Part shown: one piece after another, positions 1 through 6,498 of the stretch | Layout of the letters: every line of letters starts with the position of its first letter | How positions within the stretch are numbered: the first letter of the stretch is position 1 | Source of the DNA: JBBRUG01 sp038247995 | GTDB lineage: Bacteria; Chloroflexota; Chloroflexia; Chloroflexales; Chloroflexaceae | Length of the DNA stretch: 18,127 nucleotides | Direction of reading: 5' to 3' | Assembly: GCA_038247995.1 (NCBI GenBank) | Contig: JBBRUG010000091.1 | Location: forward strand, 1-18,127 | Position numbers and translations under genes: made by a program | Notes under the pieces: model-generated | Databases searched by the model: none | Told to the model about the DNA's origin: nothing | What the model saw: the letters and a program-made list of their open reading frames with translations, nothing else

Positions 1-1536
1 AATTAACTTGAGGTGTTGGCCCTCAGCGCCCCGCGTGCGCACATCGACCACATCAACGCCTGTACTCATCAGCACCGGTTGCGGATTGCCCTGGCCAAAC
101 GGCTCCAATTGGGCCAACTCGTTGTACAAATCCCAGTTCAACTGCCCAAGATCGACTTCGGCATCAATGGTAAGTTCGGGGGTCAAATCAACGCCTTGCA
201 GCGCTTCAGTAACGATGGCCTCCATACGCCGCTCAAGCTCGGGCAGGCGCTCACTGGCAATTGTGAAACCGGCTGCGGCTGCGTGGCCGCCGAAGCGCAC
301 AAACAGATCGGCGCACTGCTGGAGCGCCTCCACCATATTCAGGCCCGGGATCGAACGCGCCGACCCACGCGACTCGCTCGGGCCACGTTCGATCATCAGC
401 ACGGGGCGGCCCAACTCATCCACCAGCCGCGAAGCAACCAACCCAACGACGCCACTCGGATAGGCTTCGTCGGCCAGGATCACTACACTGCGATCAAACT
501 TGTGCTCAGCTTCAACCTGCGCGCGTGCGGCAGCATGAACCACCTTGGTCAACTCCTGGCGAGCGCGGTTAGTTTCATTGAGCGCATGGGCGAGGGTTGC
601 GGCCTGCGCAGAGCTGTCTGCGAGCAGCAGTTCGTAGGCGCGCACGGCTTCATCGAGACGCCCGGCAGCGTTCAGGCGCGGCGCAAGCATAAATGCGATT
701 GCCGTACTATCGATCCGCTCAGGTTTCAACCCGGCAGACTCGATGAGTGCCTTCAGGCCAGGGCGCTCGGTAGCCTGAATAGCAGCTAAACCGGATTTCA
801 CCAGCACGCGATTTTCGCCCAGTAACGGCCCCATATCGGCCACGGTTCCCAGGGCAACCACATCGAGCATGTCGCGCCCACGTAGATCGCCGGGACGTAA
901 GCCATGTTTGAAGAGCGCTTGCACCAGCTTAAAGGCGATCCCCACGCCGACGAGTTGCTTGAAGGGATAGGGACAACCCGCCTGGCGCGGGTTCACAATC
1001 GCAAACGCCGGCGGCAACTCGGCGGGCGGTTGATGGTGATCGGTAACGATTACATCGATGCCAAGCGCCTGGGCGGCAGTCACTTCGGCGAAGTTACTGA
1101 TGCCGCAATCGACCGTGATCAGCACCCGCACGCCCTGGGCAGACAAGTCGTTGATCGCAAGGTTATTCAGACCATAACCCTCGCGGAAACGATTGGGAAT
1201 GTAGGGCTGCACAACACCGCCCATCGCACGTAACACCTGAACGAGCAGAGTTACTGCCGTTACACCATCGGTGTCGAAGTCGCCATAGATTGCGATCGGC
1301 TCACCTGAAGCGATCGCCGCGGCCACGCGAGTTGACGCTTCCGACATGCCTTTGAGCAAGAATGGATCGTGCAGGCCGCTGAGGTAGTCGGCGGTGAGAA
1401 ACGCTTGCGCCGCAGCGGCATCGTGGAGGCCACGATTGAAGAGGAGCGCAGCGATCAGTGGGCTCACGCCCAACTGACGGGCGAAATCGGCGGGCGCAGC
1501 AGGCTGTGAGGCCCAATGCTTACGGCGAGCAGACAT
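1..1536 (-). CDS. recJ: Single-stranded-DNA-specific exonuclease RecJ (3' end cut off by window edge)
   Basis: A minus-strand frame is open from the ATG at 1536-1534 to the left edge: 512 codons with no stop. RecJ degrades single-stranded DNA 5'->3' in recombination and mismatch or base-excision repair. The DHH phosphoesterase signatures are clear: motif I YGDFDTDG with metal-binding D86 and D88, VDCGI around D143, the DHH triad at residues 166-168 (VTDHHQ), and VADMGPL near residue 217. The DHHA1-domain glycine-rich motif GGHAAAAGF follows, with His418. Full RecJ proteins are usually about 560-600 residues or more, so only the C-terminal OB-fold part is missing. The start is preceded by a weak purine stretch (AAGAGA) and a 12-bp hairpin about 20 nt upstream. 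The gene lies 198 bp downstream of gpmI on the same strand. The family call is confident; the full length cannot be seen. Confidence 0.93.
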   Translation of the reverse strand, partial: MSARRKHWASQPAAPADFARQLGVSPLIAALLFNRGLHDAAAAQAFLTADYLSGLHDPFLLKGMSEASTRVAAAIASGEPIAIYGDFDTDGVTAVTLLVQVLRAMGGVVQPYIPNRFREGYGLNNLAINDLSAQGVRVLITVDCGISNFAEVTAAQALGIDVIVTDHHQPPAELPPAFAIVNPRQAGCPYPFKQLVGVGIAFKLVQALFKHGLRPGDLRGRDMLDVVALGTVADMGPLLGENRVLVKSGLAAIQATERPGLKALIESAGLKPERIDSTAIAFMLAPRLNAAGRLDEAVRAYELLLADSSAQAATLAHALNETNRARQELTKVVHAAARAQVEAEHKFDRSVVILADEAYPSGVVGLVASRLVDELGRPVLMIERGPSESRGSARSIPGLNMVEALQQCADLFVRFGGHAAAAGFTIASERLPELERRMEAIVTEALQGVDLTPELTIDAEVDLGQLNWDLYNELAQLEPFGQGNPQPVLMSTGVDVVDVRTRGAEGQHLKLI

Positions 1537-1555
1537 AGAAATTCTCTTAAATATC

Positions 1556-1587
1556 AGTGCCAGTTGCAGCGTGCCGCAACTGGCACT
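1556..1587. repeat. Perfect 12-bp hairpin just upstream of recJ
   Basis: Arms 1556-1567 (AGTGCCAGTTGC) and 1576-1587 (GCAACTGGCACT) are exact reverse complements around an 8-nt loop. On the minus strand the hairpin ends 19 nt before the recJ start codon and is followed by an AT-rich stretch without a real T-run. It may be a gpmI terminator, a recJ leader structure or an operator; the sequence does not decide. Confidence 0.6.
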
Positions 1588-1659
1588 AATGGTATTGGGA
1601 AGCGCTAACGATCTCTATCCTCTATACCGTTGAGCGGCGCCGAATGATACGAAATCATC

Positions 1660-1728
1660 CTAGTACGCTAAAGCGTAAGTCCGCTTAACTGTGGCGGGCG
1701 CAAACCCGCGTACAACCAGTTGTACTAG
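1660..1728. repeat. Structured, MITE-like intergenic element between gpmI and recJ
   Basis: The 69-bp segment is bounded by a 7-bp inverted repeat (CTAGTAC at 1660-1666, GTACTAG at 1722-1728). Several short hairpins sit inside: CGCT/AGCG at 1666-1675, GCGGG/CCCGC at 1694-1709, and GTACAAC/GTTGTAC at 1710-1725, which shares bases with the outer arm. ATGAT/ATCAT lies just outside on the left. No open frame covers it. It could be a small non-autonomous element or the gpmI 3' UTR fold. Whether it recurs in the genome cannot be seen here. Confidence 0.4.
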
Positions 1729-1734
1729 CGGTGA

Positions 1735-3363
1735 TTAGCTACGCTCAATCAGGCTTGTGCCGGTCATGTCAGCGGAAAGGGCCAGGCCTAGTAGATCGAG
1801 CAGCGTGGGTGTTACATCCGCCAGGCGGCCGCCGGCGCGCAACGTAATGTCGCCCTTCCCCAGGCCCAAACCCTCGGCAGCCACGAGTATGCACGGCACC
1901 AAATTTGTGGTGTGGGCCGTGTGAACGCCACCCGTCTCTGGGTCGATCATCTGCTCGGCATTGCCGTGGTCGGCGATGAGCAGCGCGGCGCCGCCACGCG
2001 CCAGCACGTCAGGGATCACCTCGCCCAACGCCGCATCGACCGTCTCACAGGCCTGCACGACAGCCGGGATGATCCCCGTATGGCCCACCATATCGGGGTT
2101 GGCGAAATTGACTACAATCAAGTCGTACTGTTCGCTACGGACGGCGGCAAGCAGCGCACTGGTAAGCCCGGCAGCGCTCATTTCGGGCTGGAGATCGTAG
2201 GTAGCCACTTTGGGCGACGGCTCCAGATGGCGATCCTCACCTGGGAAGGGAACCTCGCGTCCGCCGTTGAGAAAGAAAGTAACGTGAGGATACTTTTCAG
2301 TTTCCGCCAGGTGGAACTGGCGCAATCCGGCATCACTCACCACTTTCGCCAGCGGCGTCAACACCGGGCGCGGCGGGAAGGCGACTGTAACCGGCAGGCC
2401 CGCTTCGTACTGGGTTAACGTTACGAAAGCGAGATTCTGGAGTTGGGCTTCGCGCTGCCAGATCGTGGCCGGTAGCTTTTGACCTTCAGCTTGCTGGCGC
2501 GCATAGTGCGCGATAATCTCGGTCGAGAGATCGGGCTGAACAAAAGCGCGCGTGAGTTGGCGGCCACGATCGGGCCGGAAGTTGGTGAAGATGATCGCGT
2601 CACTGTCTTGCACTGTAGCAACCGGCCGGCCATCGGCGAGGAGGACGGTGGGCAACACGAACTCGTCGTTCGTATCGGCGGCATAACCCTGTAGAATAGC
2701 TTCGCGGGCACTGGTTGCCGTAACGCCGTGCCCCAGCACGAGGGCATCGTAGGCGCGGCCGGTGCGCTCCCAACGACTGTCGCGATCCATGGCGTAGTAA
2801 CGCCCGCTGACGGTAGCAATTGTGCCGCCGCCGATGCGGGCGAGCGCCGCCTCCAGCGTATCCAGAAAGCCAAGCGCCGAGCGCGGCAAGACGTCGCGCC
2901 CATCGAGGAAGAGGTGCAAATAGATGCGCTCGAGGCCGTAGCGCTGCGCTAATTCAACCAGCGCATGCAGATGATCTTGGTGGGCGTGAACACCACCGGG
3001 GCCAAAGAGCCCCATCAGATGCAGCGCGCTCTGGTTGGCCTTGACGTGTTCGATCGCGCTGAGCAACCCTGGATTAGTAAAAAAATCACCGTCAGTAATA
3101 CTCTTGCTGATCCGGGTCAACTCCTGATAGACCACAAACCCGGCGCCGATATTGAGGTGGCCGACTTCGGAATTGCCGATCTGACCATCGGGAAGGCCAA
3201 CATCGAGGCCCGAAGCAGACAACTGTGTAAAAGGCCGTTCGGCGATCCAGCGATCAACATTAGGCGTATGCGCGAGATCGACGGCATTGCCGGGACCGGG
3301 CGGCGCAAGCCCCCAGCCGTCCATAATCGTCAGCACGACCGGGCGTGGTCGGGTGAGTGCCAT
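1735..3363 (-). CDS. gpmI: 2,3-bisphosphoglycerate-independent phosphoglycerate mutase
   Basis: This cytoplasmic, metal-dependent enzyme interconverts 3-phosphoglycerate and 2-phosphoglycerate in glycolysis and gluconeogenesis. The 542-residue product carries the iPGM signatures in order: LTIMDGWGL with metal ligand D15, IGNSEVGHLNIG with nucleophile S65, GGVHAHQDH around residues 124-131, DGRD at 154-157, the phosphate-binding NFRPDRGRQL near 261-270, and the C-terminal metal site ADHGNAEQM followed by GGVHTAHT. It is somewhat longer than the usual 510-515 residues. The start at 3363 has a GGAG Shine-Dalgarno 9 nt upstream. It lies 153 bp downstream of the small membrane protein, across a palindromic repeat block, and upstream of recJ; whether the three share a transcript is unclear. 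The long plus-strand frames opposite it are shadows. Confidence 0.97.
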   Translation of the reverse strand: MALTRPRPVVLTIMDGWGLAPPGPGNAVDLAHTPNVDRWIAERPFTQLSASGLDVGLPDGQIGNSEVGHLNIGAGFVVYQELTRISKSITDGDFFTNPGLLSAIEHVKANQSALHLMGLFGPGGVHAHQDHLHALVELAQRYGLERIYLHLFLDGRDVLPRSALGFLDTLEAALARIGGGTIATVSGRYYAMDRDSRWERTGRAYDALVLGHGVTATSAREAILQGYAADTNDEFVLPTVLLADGRPVATVQDSDAIIFTNFRPDRGRQLTRAFVQPDLSTEIIAHYARQQAEGQKLPATIWQREAQLQNLAFVTLTQYEAGLPVTVAFPPRPVLTPLAKVVSDAGLRQFHLAETEKYPHVTFFLNGGREVPFPGEDRHLEPSPKVATYDLQPEMSAAGLTSALLAAVRSEQYDLIVVNFANPDMVGHTGIIPAVVQACETVDAALGEVIPDVLARGGAALLIADHGNAEQMIDPETGGVHTAHTTNLVPCILVAAEGLGLGKGDITLRAGGRLADVTPTLLDLLGLALSADMTGTSLIERS

Positions 3364-3395
3364 GTGATTATCTCCGTAGTGATGAGATGCTGTTG

Positions 3396-3490
3396 GGGCG
3401 CGTCGCGACGCGCCCGCTCGGGTTTGGTTGAGGCGCGTCGCGATGCGCCCGTTCTGGTTTGGTTGAGGCGCGTCGCGATGCGCCCGTTCT
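3396..3490. repeat. 35-bp palindromic tandem repeat, three copies
   Basis: Three copies begin at 3397, 3432 and 3467, at exact 35-bp spacing. Each holds a strong palindrome: the first is a perfect 20-bp one (3396-3415, GGGCGCGTCGCGACGCGCCC), and the next two carry one C-to-T change. The linker reads roughly CCCGTTCTGGTTTGGTTGA. A decayed fourth start (GGTTGGGGCGCCGG) follows at 3491. This is a REP-like extragenic block. Being 5' of gpmI, it could form stacked hairpins in the mRNA or act as a weak terminator for the upstream gene. Confidence 0.8.
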
Positions 3491-3516
3491 GGTTGGGGCG
3501 CCGGCTGCCGCCGGAC

Positions 3517-3765
3517 CTAGCCCAACCCCAGCGCAACGGCGGCAATACGGCCGGCGGCAAGCAAGCTGAGCAGGGCAGCGCCAAAAAGCGGCGCGCCGAT
3601 CAGCAGGAGCGTGATTATACGCTCAGCGGGTGAGGGCGCTGTACTGATGAAGCCACGCAACACCTCACGCCTGACGGCCAACCACCCTGCCCAGAGGGTG
3701 AGCGCACCGAGCAGCGCAAACACAAGTGCTGCGCCAAGCGCAATGAGTGCACCAAGGATTGCCAT
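3517..3765 (-). CDS. Small two-span membrane protein of unknown function
   Basis: Predicted 82 residues, not matched to a family I recognise. Two strongly hydrophobic segments are visible, about residues 2-29 (Ala/Leu/Gly-rich) and about 49-80. A short basic polar loop between them (RREVLRGFISTAPSPAER) suggests a helical hairpin in the membrane. I chose the ATG at 3765 because GAGGAG lies 9 nt upstream. A longer in-frame reading up to 3951 would translate the TCTGACAG repeats and is unlikely. The gene sits between ppgK and gpmI on the same strand, with a 226-bp repeat-rich spacer upstream. The C-terminus is very short after the second helix. Moderate confidence that it is real. Confidence 0.62.
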   Translation of the reverse strand: MAILGALIALGAALVFALLGALTLWAGWLAVRREVLRGFISTAPSPAERIITLLLIGAPLFGAALLSLLAAGRIAAVALGLG

Positions 3766-3789
3766 ATTTGGATGCTCCTCGATGATCGG

Positions 3790-3821
3790 TCTGACAGTCT
3801 GACAGTCTGACAGTCTGACAG
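3790..3821. repeat. TCTGACAG octamer tandem array, four copies
   Basis: Four exact copies of TCTGACAG stand head to tail at 3790, 3798, 3806 and 3814. They lie about 25 bp upstream of the small membrane protein start, in the spacer after ppgK. Confidence 0.9.
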
Positions 3822-3902
3822 TTCGCAGCCCGAATGTGACTAAAGATGAGCGCCAACCAGCAGTTAGTACAGCACTTGGCAAATCCGTGGTGTGTTGATA
3901 AC

Positions 3903-3947
3903 GTGTTGCGTGTTGCGTATTGCGCGTCTGGATAGGTAATACGCAAC
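3903..3947. repeat. GTGTTGC heptamer repeats merging into a 10-bp inverted repeat
   Basis: Three heptamers (GTGTTGC, GTGTTGC, GTATTGC) occupy 3903-3923. The last overlaps the left arm of a perfect inverted repeat: GTTGCGTATT at 3912-3921 and AATACGCAAC at 3938-3947, with a 16-nt loop. It lies 45-90 bp downstream of the ppgK stop and could act as a terminator hairpin for ppgK, but no T-run follows on the minus strand. The rest of the 3766-3991 spacer shows no gene. Confidence 0.6.
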
Positions 3948-3991
3948 CCACCGGCGATTGCCAATCCCAAACAAACTTCCGAAATGCTGTA

Positions 3992-4807
3992 CTAGTTCAT
4001 CACACGTTCTTCATCTCTTGTCTGTCGTCTTTCGTCGCTTATTGTAACCGCATCACCGGCAAAACGTATCGCTACGCGCTCATGGGCGGCGAGGGCCGCG
4101 CCAATAATTCCGGCATTGTTGCGCAATTGGGCGGGGACAACTTCGACTTGAACTGTGAGTTGATCCGCAAACCGCTCGAACTGACGGCTAGCGCCGCCGC
4201 CAACGATGATCAGGTCGGGCCAGAGGAGCCGCGCAATGGTGTTCAAGTATTCATCGAAGCGCCGCGCCCAGGACTTCCAGCTTAACTTTTTGCGTTCACG
4301 CGCACTGTCCGAAGCGCGTGACTCGGCCTCTTTGCCACGAATTTCGATGTGCCCAAGCTCGGTATTCGGCACAAGCACGCCATCGACAAAGAGCGCTGTG
4401 CCAATCCCCGTACCAATTGTGAGCATCAAGACAAGCCCGTTGCGCCCCTGCCCGGCGCCAAAGCGCATTTCGGCGAGGCCGGCAGCGTCAGCATCGTTGA
4501 GCAGTTGCACGGGTGAGCCGGTAGCCTGGGCGAGCATCTGGGCGCCATTCGTGCCCACCCAACGCGGTGAGATATTGGCCGCCGTGTGTACCACACCGCC
4601 CTTGATCACCGCCGGAAAACCACATCCAATCGGGCCATGCCAATCGAAATGCCGGACAACTTGCGCCGCAACATCGACAACAGCTTCGGGTAGCGCCGGG
4701 TCGGGAGTGGGCAACCGATAGCGCGGCGCATCCAGCGTGCCCATCGCCAGATTGACCACTGCCCCCTTGATCCCTGAACCGCCAATGTCTAAGCCGAAGA
4801 TTTGCAT
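3992..4807 (-). CDS. ppgK: Polyphosphate glucokinase (ROK family, PPGK type)
   Basis: This cytoplasmic enzyme phosphorylates glucose to glucose-6-phosphate using inorganic polyphosphate (some members also ATP). The 271-residue product follows the PPGK pattern closely: GLDIGGSGIKGA at residues 5-16 (phosphate 1), GPIGCGFPAV near 58-67, LLNDADAAGLAEM near 102-114 with catalytic Asp in NDAD, TIGTGIGTALFVDG near 131-144, NTELGHIE near 149-156 (sugar binding), LSWKSWARRF near 176-185, and DLIIVGGG near 199-206. The last ~16 residues (starting ISDERRQTRDEE) are charged and come from a degenerate heptamer array, so the native end probably lies near AAHERVAIRFAG. The Shine-Dalgarno is weak (GAGCGAG). 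An octamer array sits immediately upstream, between this gene and glcE. The context fits glucose entry into glycolysis, with gpmI downstream on the same strand. Confidence 0.92.
   Translation of the reverse strand: MQIFGLDIGGSGIKGAVVNLAMGTLDAPRYRLPTPDPALPEAVVDVAAQVVRHFDWHGPIGCGFPAVIKGGVVHTAANISPRWVGTNGAQMLAQATGSPVQLLNDADAAGLAEMRFGAGQGRNGLVLMLTIGTGIGTALFVDGVLVPNTELGHIEIRGKEAESRASDSARERKKLSWKSWARRFDEYLNTIARLLWPDLIIVGGGASRQFERFADQLTVQVEVVPAQLRNNAGIIGAALAAHERVAIRFAGDAVTISDERRQTRDEERVMN
4009..4036. repeat. Degenerate heptamer array forming the ppgK C-terminus
   Basis: Read on the minus strand, four heptamers follow one another: GACGAAA, GACGACA, GACAAGA and GATGAAG. They encode the charged, non-conserved tail of the glucokinase. 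The copies are diverged but keep the 7-bp phase and the GA-rich pattern, which suggests an old tandem array captured by the reading frame. Confidence 0.5.
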
Positions 4808-4822
4808 ACGACTCGCTCACTG

Positions 4823-5134
4823 GATCACTGAACCACGGAACCACGGAACCACGGAAACGCTGAACCACGGAACCACGGAACCACGGAAACGCTGAACCAC
4901 GGAACCACGGAACCACGGAACCACGGAAACGCTGAGCCACGGAAGCGCTGAACCACGGAACCACGGAACCACGGAAGCGCTGAACCACGGAAACCCTGAA
5001 CCACGGAAACCCTGAACCACGGAACCACGGAACCACGGAAGCGCTGAACCACGGAAACGCTGAACCACGGAAACGCTGAACCACGGAACCACGGAACCAC
5101 GGAAACCCTGAAACCCTGAACCACTGAACCGCTC
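4823..5134. repeat. Octamer minisatellite, about 39 units in perfect 8-bp phase
   Basis: This array fills almost all of the 332-bp glcE-ppgK spacer. From 4831 to 5134 it is 38 consecutive octamers without one indel. Unit A (AACCACGG, once AGCCACGG) occurs 24 times. Unit B occurs 12 times in three forms: AAACGCTG five times, AAGCGCTG three times and AAACCCTG four times. The last two units are degenerate (AACCACTG, AACCGCTC), and GATCACTG at 4823 is a variant at the other end. A units come in runs of one to four, nearly always separated by a single B, which points to growth by duplicating blocks. All minus-strand frames are open and give an artefactual Pro-Trp-Phe-Arg-Gly-Ser-Val-Val repeat; I do not call these genes. 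Confidence 0.95.
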
Positions 5135-5139
5135 GCCCG

Positions 5140-6414
5140 CTACGGCACCAAATACCGCCCCGGATTGATTGCCTGCGCCGGATCCCACTGCCTGCGCAAA
5201 GCCTGCATCAACTCCAGCGTAGCCGGCGCCGATCCCCAGCGATCGATTCCTTCAACCAGTGCGGTGGGAACCTCCTCGACAACTGCATAACCACCGATGC
5301 CGCGCATCGCGGCCCGCAACTCGTCGAGGGCCGCTAGTTGTTCTTGGGGCGGAATACCGCCGACCTCCCAGCGTGTATACCCAATCCCAACTCCAGCCAG
5401 CAACAGCCGCGCTGAGGGCCAGTTGCGCACCATCGGTACTCGCTCCATCATCCGCGCCATGTTCATCACTGCGCTTGCCGGCGCGGCCACGCGCACGAGC
5501 AAGGCGTCGTTGCGTGTCGGGGCGCTGAAATTGGCCAGCGTGATCCACAATGCTTCATCATCATTGAAGGCCAACTCGACCGTGCGCGCGCCCAACTCGG
5601 CGCAACGGCGCGCCGCTTCACAGATCTGGCGTTGCACGGCTGCCGCCGTGCCAGCAAAGCGCGCCGCCACGAGGATGTGCGCCGGCTGACCCTCCCGAAA
5701 GGTGTTGAGCGCCGGAATCATCGCTTCCACACTATCGTTGAGGGCCACCAGCGCGATCGGTTGCAGCGGCGTGACGCGAAGTTGTTCCACAGCCAGTACC
5801 GCCGCACGCCGCTCAGGAAAGACGGCCAACAGCGTCTCGCGTTCGGCCGGCAGCGGCGCAACTTTACACGTCACTTCGACAATTACGCCCAATGTACCGA
5901 GCGCGCCGAGGTGTAGCTTATGCGCATCATAGCCGGCCACATTTTTTACTACCTTGGCCCCACTGCGCACCAAGCGACCATCAGCAAGCGCGACCTGCAT
6001 GCCGAGCGTCCAATCGCGCGGCGCACCATACCCAAGGCGCAGCGGCCCGGCGGCGCCACTGGCGAGCAAGCCACCGACCGTCGCCTGCGCCGGTAGCGGT
6101 GGATCCCAGGGCAACCACTGGCCGTTGGCGGCGAGCAACGTTTGGATAGCGCCAAGCGTTGCCCCGGCCTCAACACTGATCACAAGATCTTCAGGGCTAT
6201 ATTCAATCACCTGGTGCATACCGCGCAGATCCAGCGCAACATCGTAGCGCGTCGGCGGTGCCCCAATATGCTGACGGGTACCGCCACCCCACGGAATCAC
6301 TGCATGCCCAGCGGCGGTTGCCGCCTGTAGGGCCGCAGCGACTTCCGTCGCACTGGTCGGGGTAACAATCGCTGAGGGCGTCAGGTGATTGAGGCTATAG
6401 TTTAAGGCGTGCAT
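5140..6414 (-). CDS. glcE: Glycolate oxidase FAD-binding subunit GlcE-like
   Basis: The 424-residue product belongs to the FAD_binding_4 (VAO/PCMH) flavoprotein family and most resembles GlcE, the second flavin subunit of the glycolate dehydrogenase complex (glycolate to glyoxylate). Visible features: VTPTSATEVAAALQAA near residues 18-33, the FAD-pyrophosphate loop IPWGGGTRQHIG near 40-51, VSVEAGATLG near 79-88, the central PAQATVGGLLASGAAGP near 108-124, and the conserved VVKNVAGYDAHKL near 159-171. It is longer than the roughly 350-residue enterobacterial GlcE. It starts 84 bp after glcD across a palindromic element and ends just before the octamer array. No iron-sulfur GlcF follows, so that partner must be encoded elsewhere or be absent. 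The start at 6414 has no strong Shine-Dalgarno. The substrate could be another 2-hydroxy acid. Confidence 0.88.
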   Translation of the reverse strand: MHALNYSLNHLTPSAIVTPTSATEVAAALQAATAAGHAVIPWGGGTRQHIGAPPTRYDVALDLRGMHQVIEYSPEDLVISVEAGATLGAIQTLLAANGQWLPWDPPLPAQATVGGLLASGAAGPLRLGYGAPRDWTLGMQVALADGRLVRSGAKVVKNVAGYDAHKLHLGALGTLGVIVEVTCKVAPLPAERETLLAVFPERRAAVLAVEQLRVTPLQPIALVALNDSVEAMIPALNTFREGQPAHILVAARFAGTAAAVQRQICEAARRCAELGARTVELAFNDDEALWITLANFSAPTRNDALLVRVAAPASAVMNMARMMERVPMVRNWPSARLLLAGVGIGYTRWEVGGIPPQEQLAALDELRAAMRGIGGYAVVEEVPTALVEGIDRWGSAPATLELMQALRRQWDPAQAINPGRYLVP

Positions 6415-6433
6415 GGCTCAGGTTTCAGGATCA

Positions 6434-6486
6434 AGGAGTGCGTCACGACGCCTCCTTATGCGGCTGGAGCGCATCGTCGTGCGCCC
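6434..6486. repeat. Paired imperfect palindromes in the glcD-glcE spacer
   Basis: Two imperfect palindromes stand side by side: 6434-6456 (AGGAGTGCGTC facing GACGCCTCCT) and 6466-6486 (around GCGCA/TGCGC, ending GTGCGCCC). Both resemble the GGCGCGTCGCGATGCGCC core of the 35-bp repeats at 3396-3490, so this is probably a diverged copy of the same extragenic family. In the polycistronic mRNA it could form a stabilising or attenuating hairpin between the two subunit genes. Confidence 0.55.
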
Positions 6487-6498
6487 ATACAGTGCTTC

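Noticed and set aside
13..789. 258-residue plus-strand open frame opposite recJ
   Set aside because: It lies fully antisense to a strongly supported recJ and shows no recognisable domain; long shadow frames are expected in GC-rich DNA.
3396..3490. Three regularly spaced 35-bp repeats as a small CRISPR array
   Set aside because: The repeats are contiguous, with no variable spacers, and no cas genes are present.
2965..3633. 222-residue plus-strand frame spanning the start of gpmI and the palindromic repeats
   Set aside because: It is antisense to gpmI and the small membrane protein, runs through the repeats and has no domain.
3517..3951. Longer 144-residue version of the small membrane protein
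   Set aside because: The extra N-terminus translates the TCTGACAG and GTGTTGC repeats; the ATG at 3765 has a GAGGAG ribosome site.
4488..5188. Minus-strand open frames with Pro-Trp-Phe-Arg-Gly-Ser repeats, up to 198 residues
   Set aside because: They are translations of the octamer array in different frames; the array lacks stop codons on that strand, and no frame has a convincing start or conserved domain.
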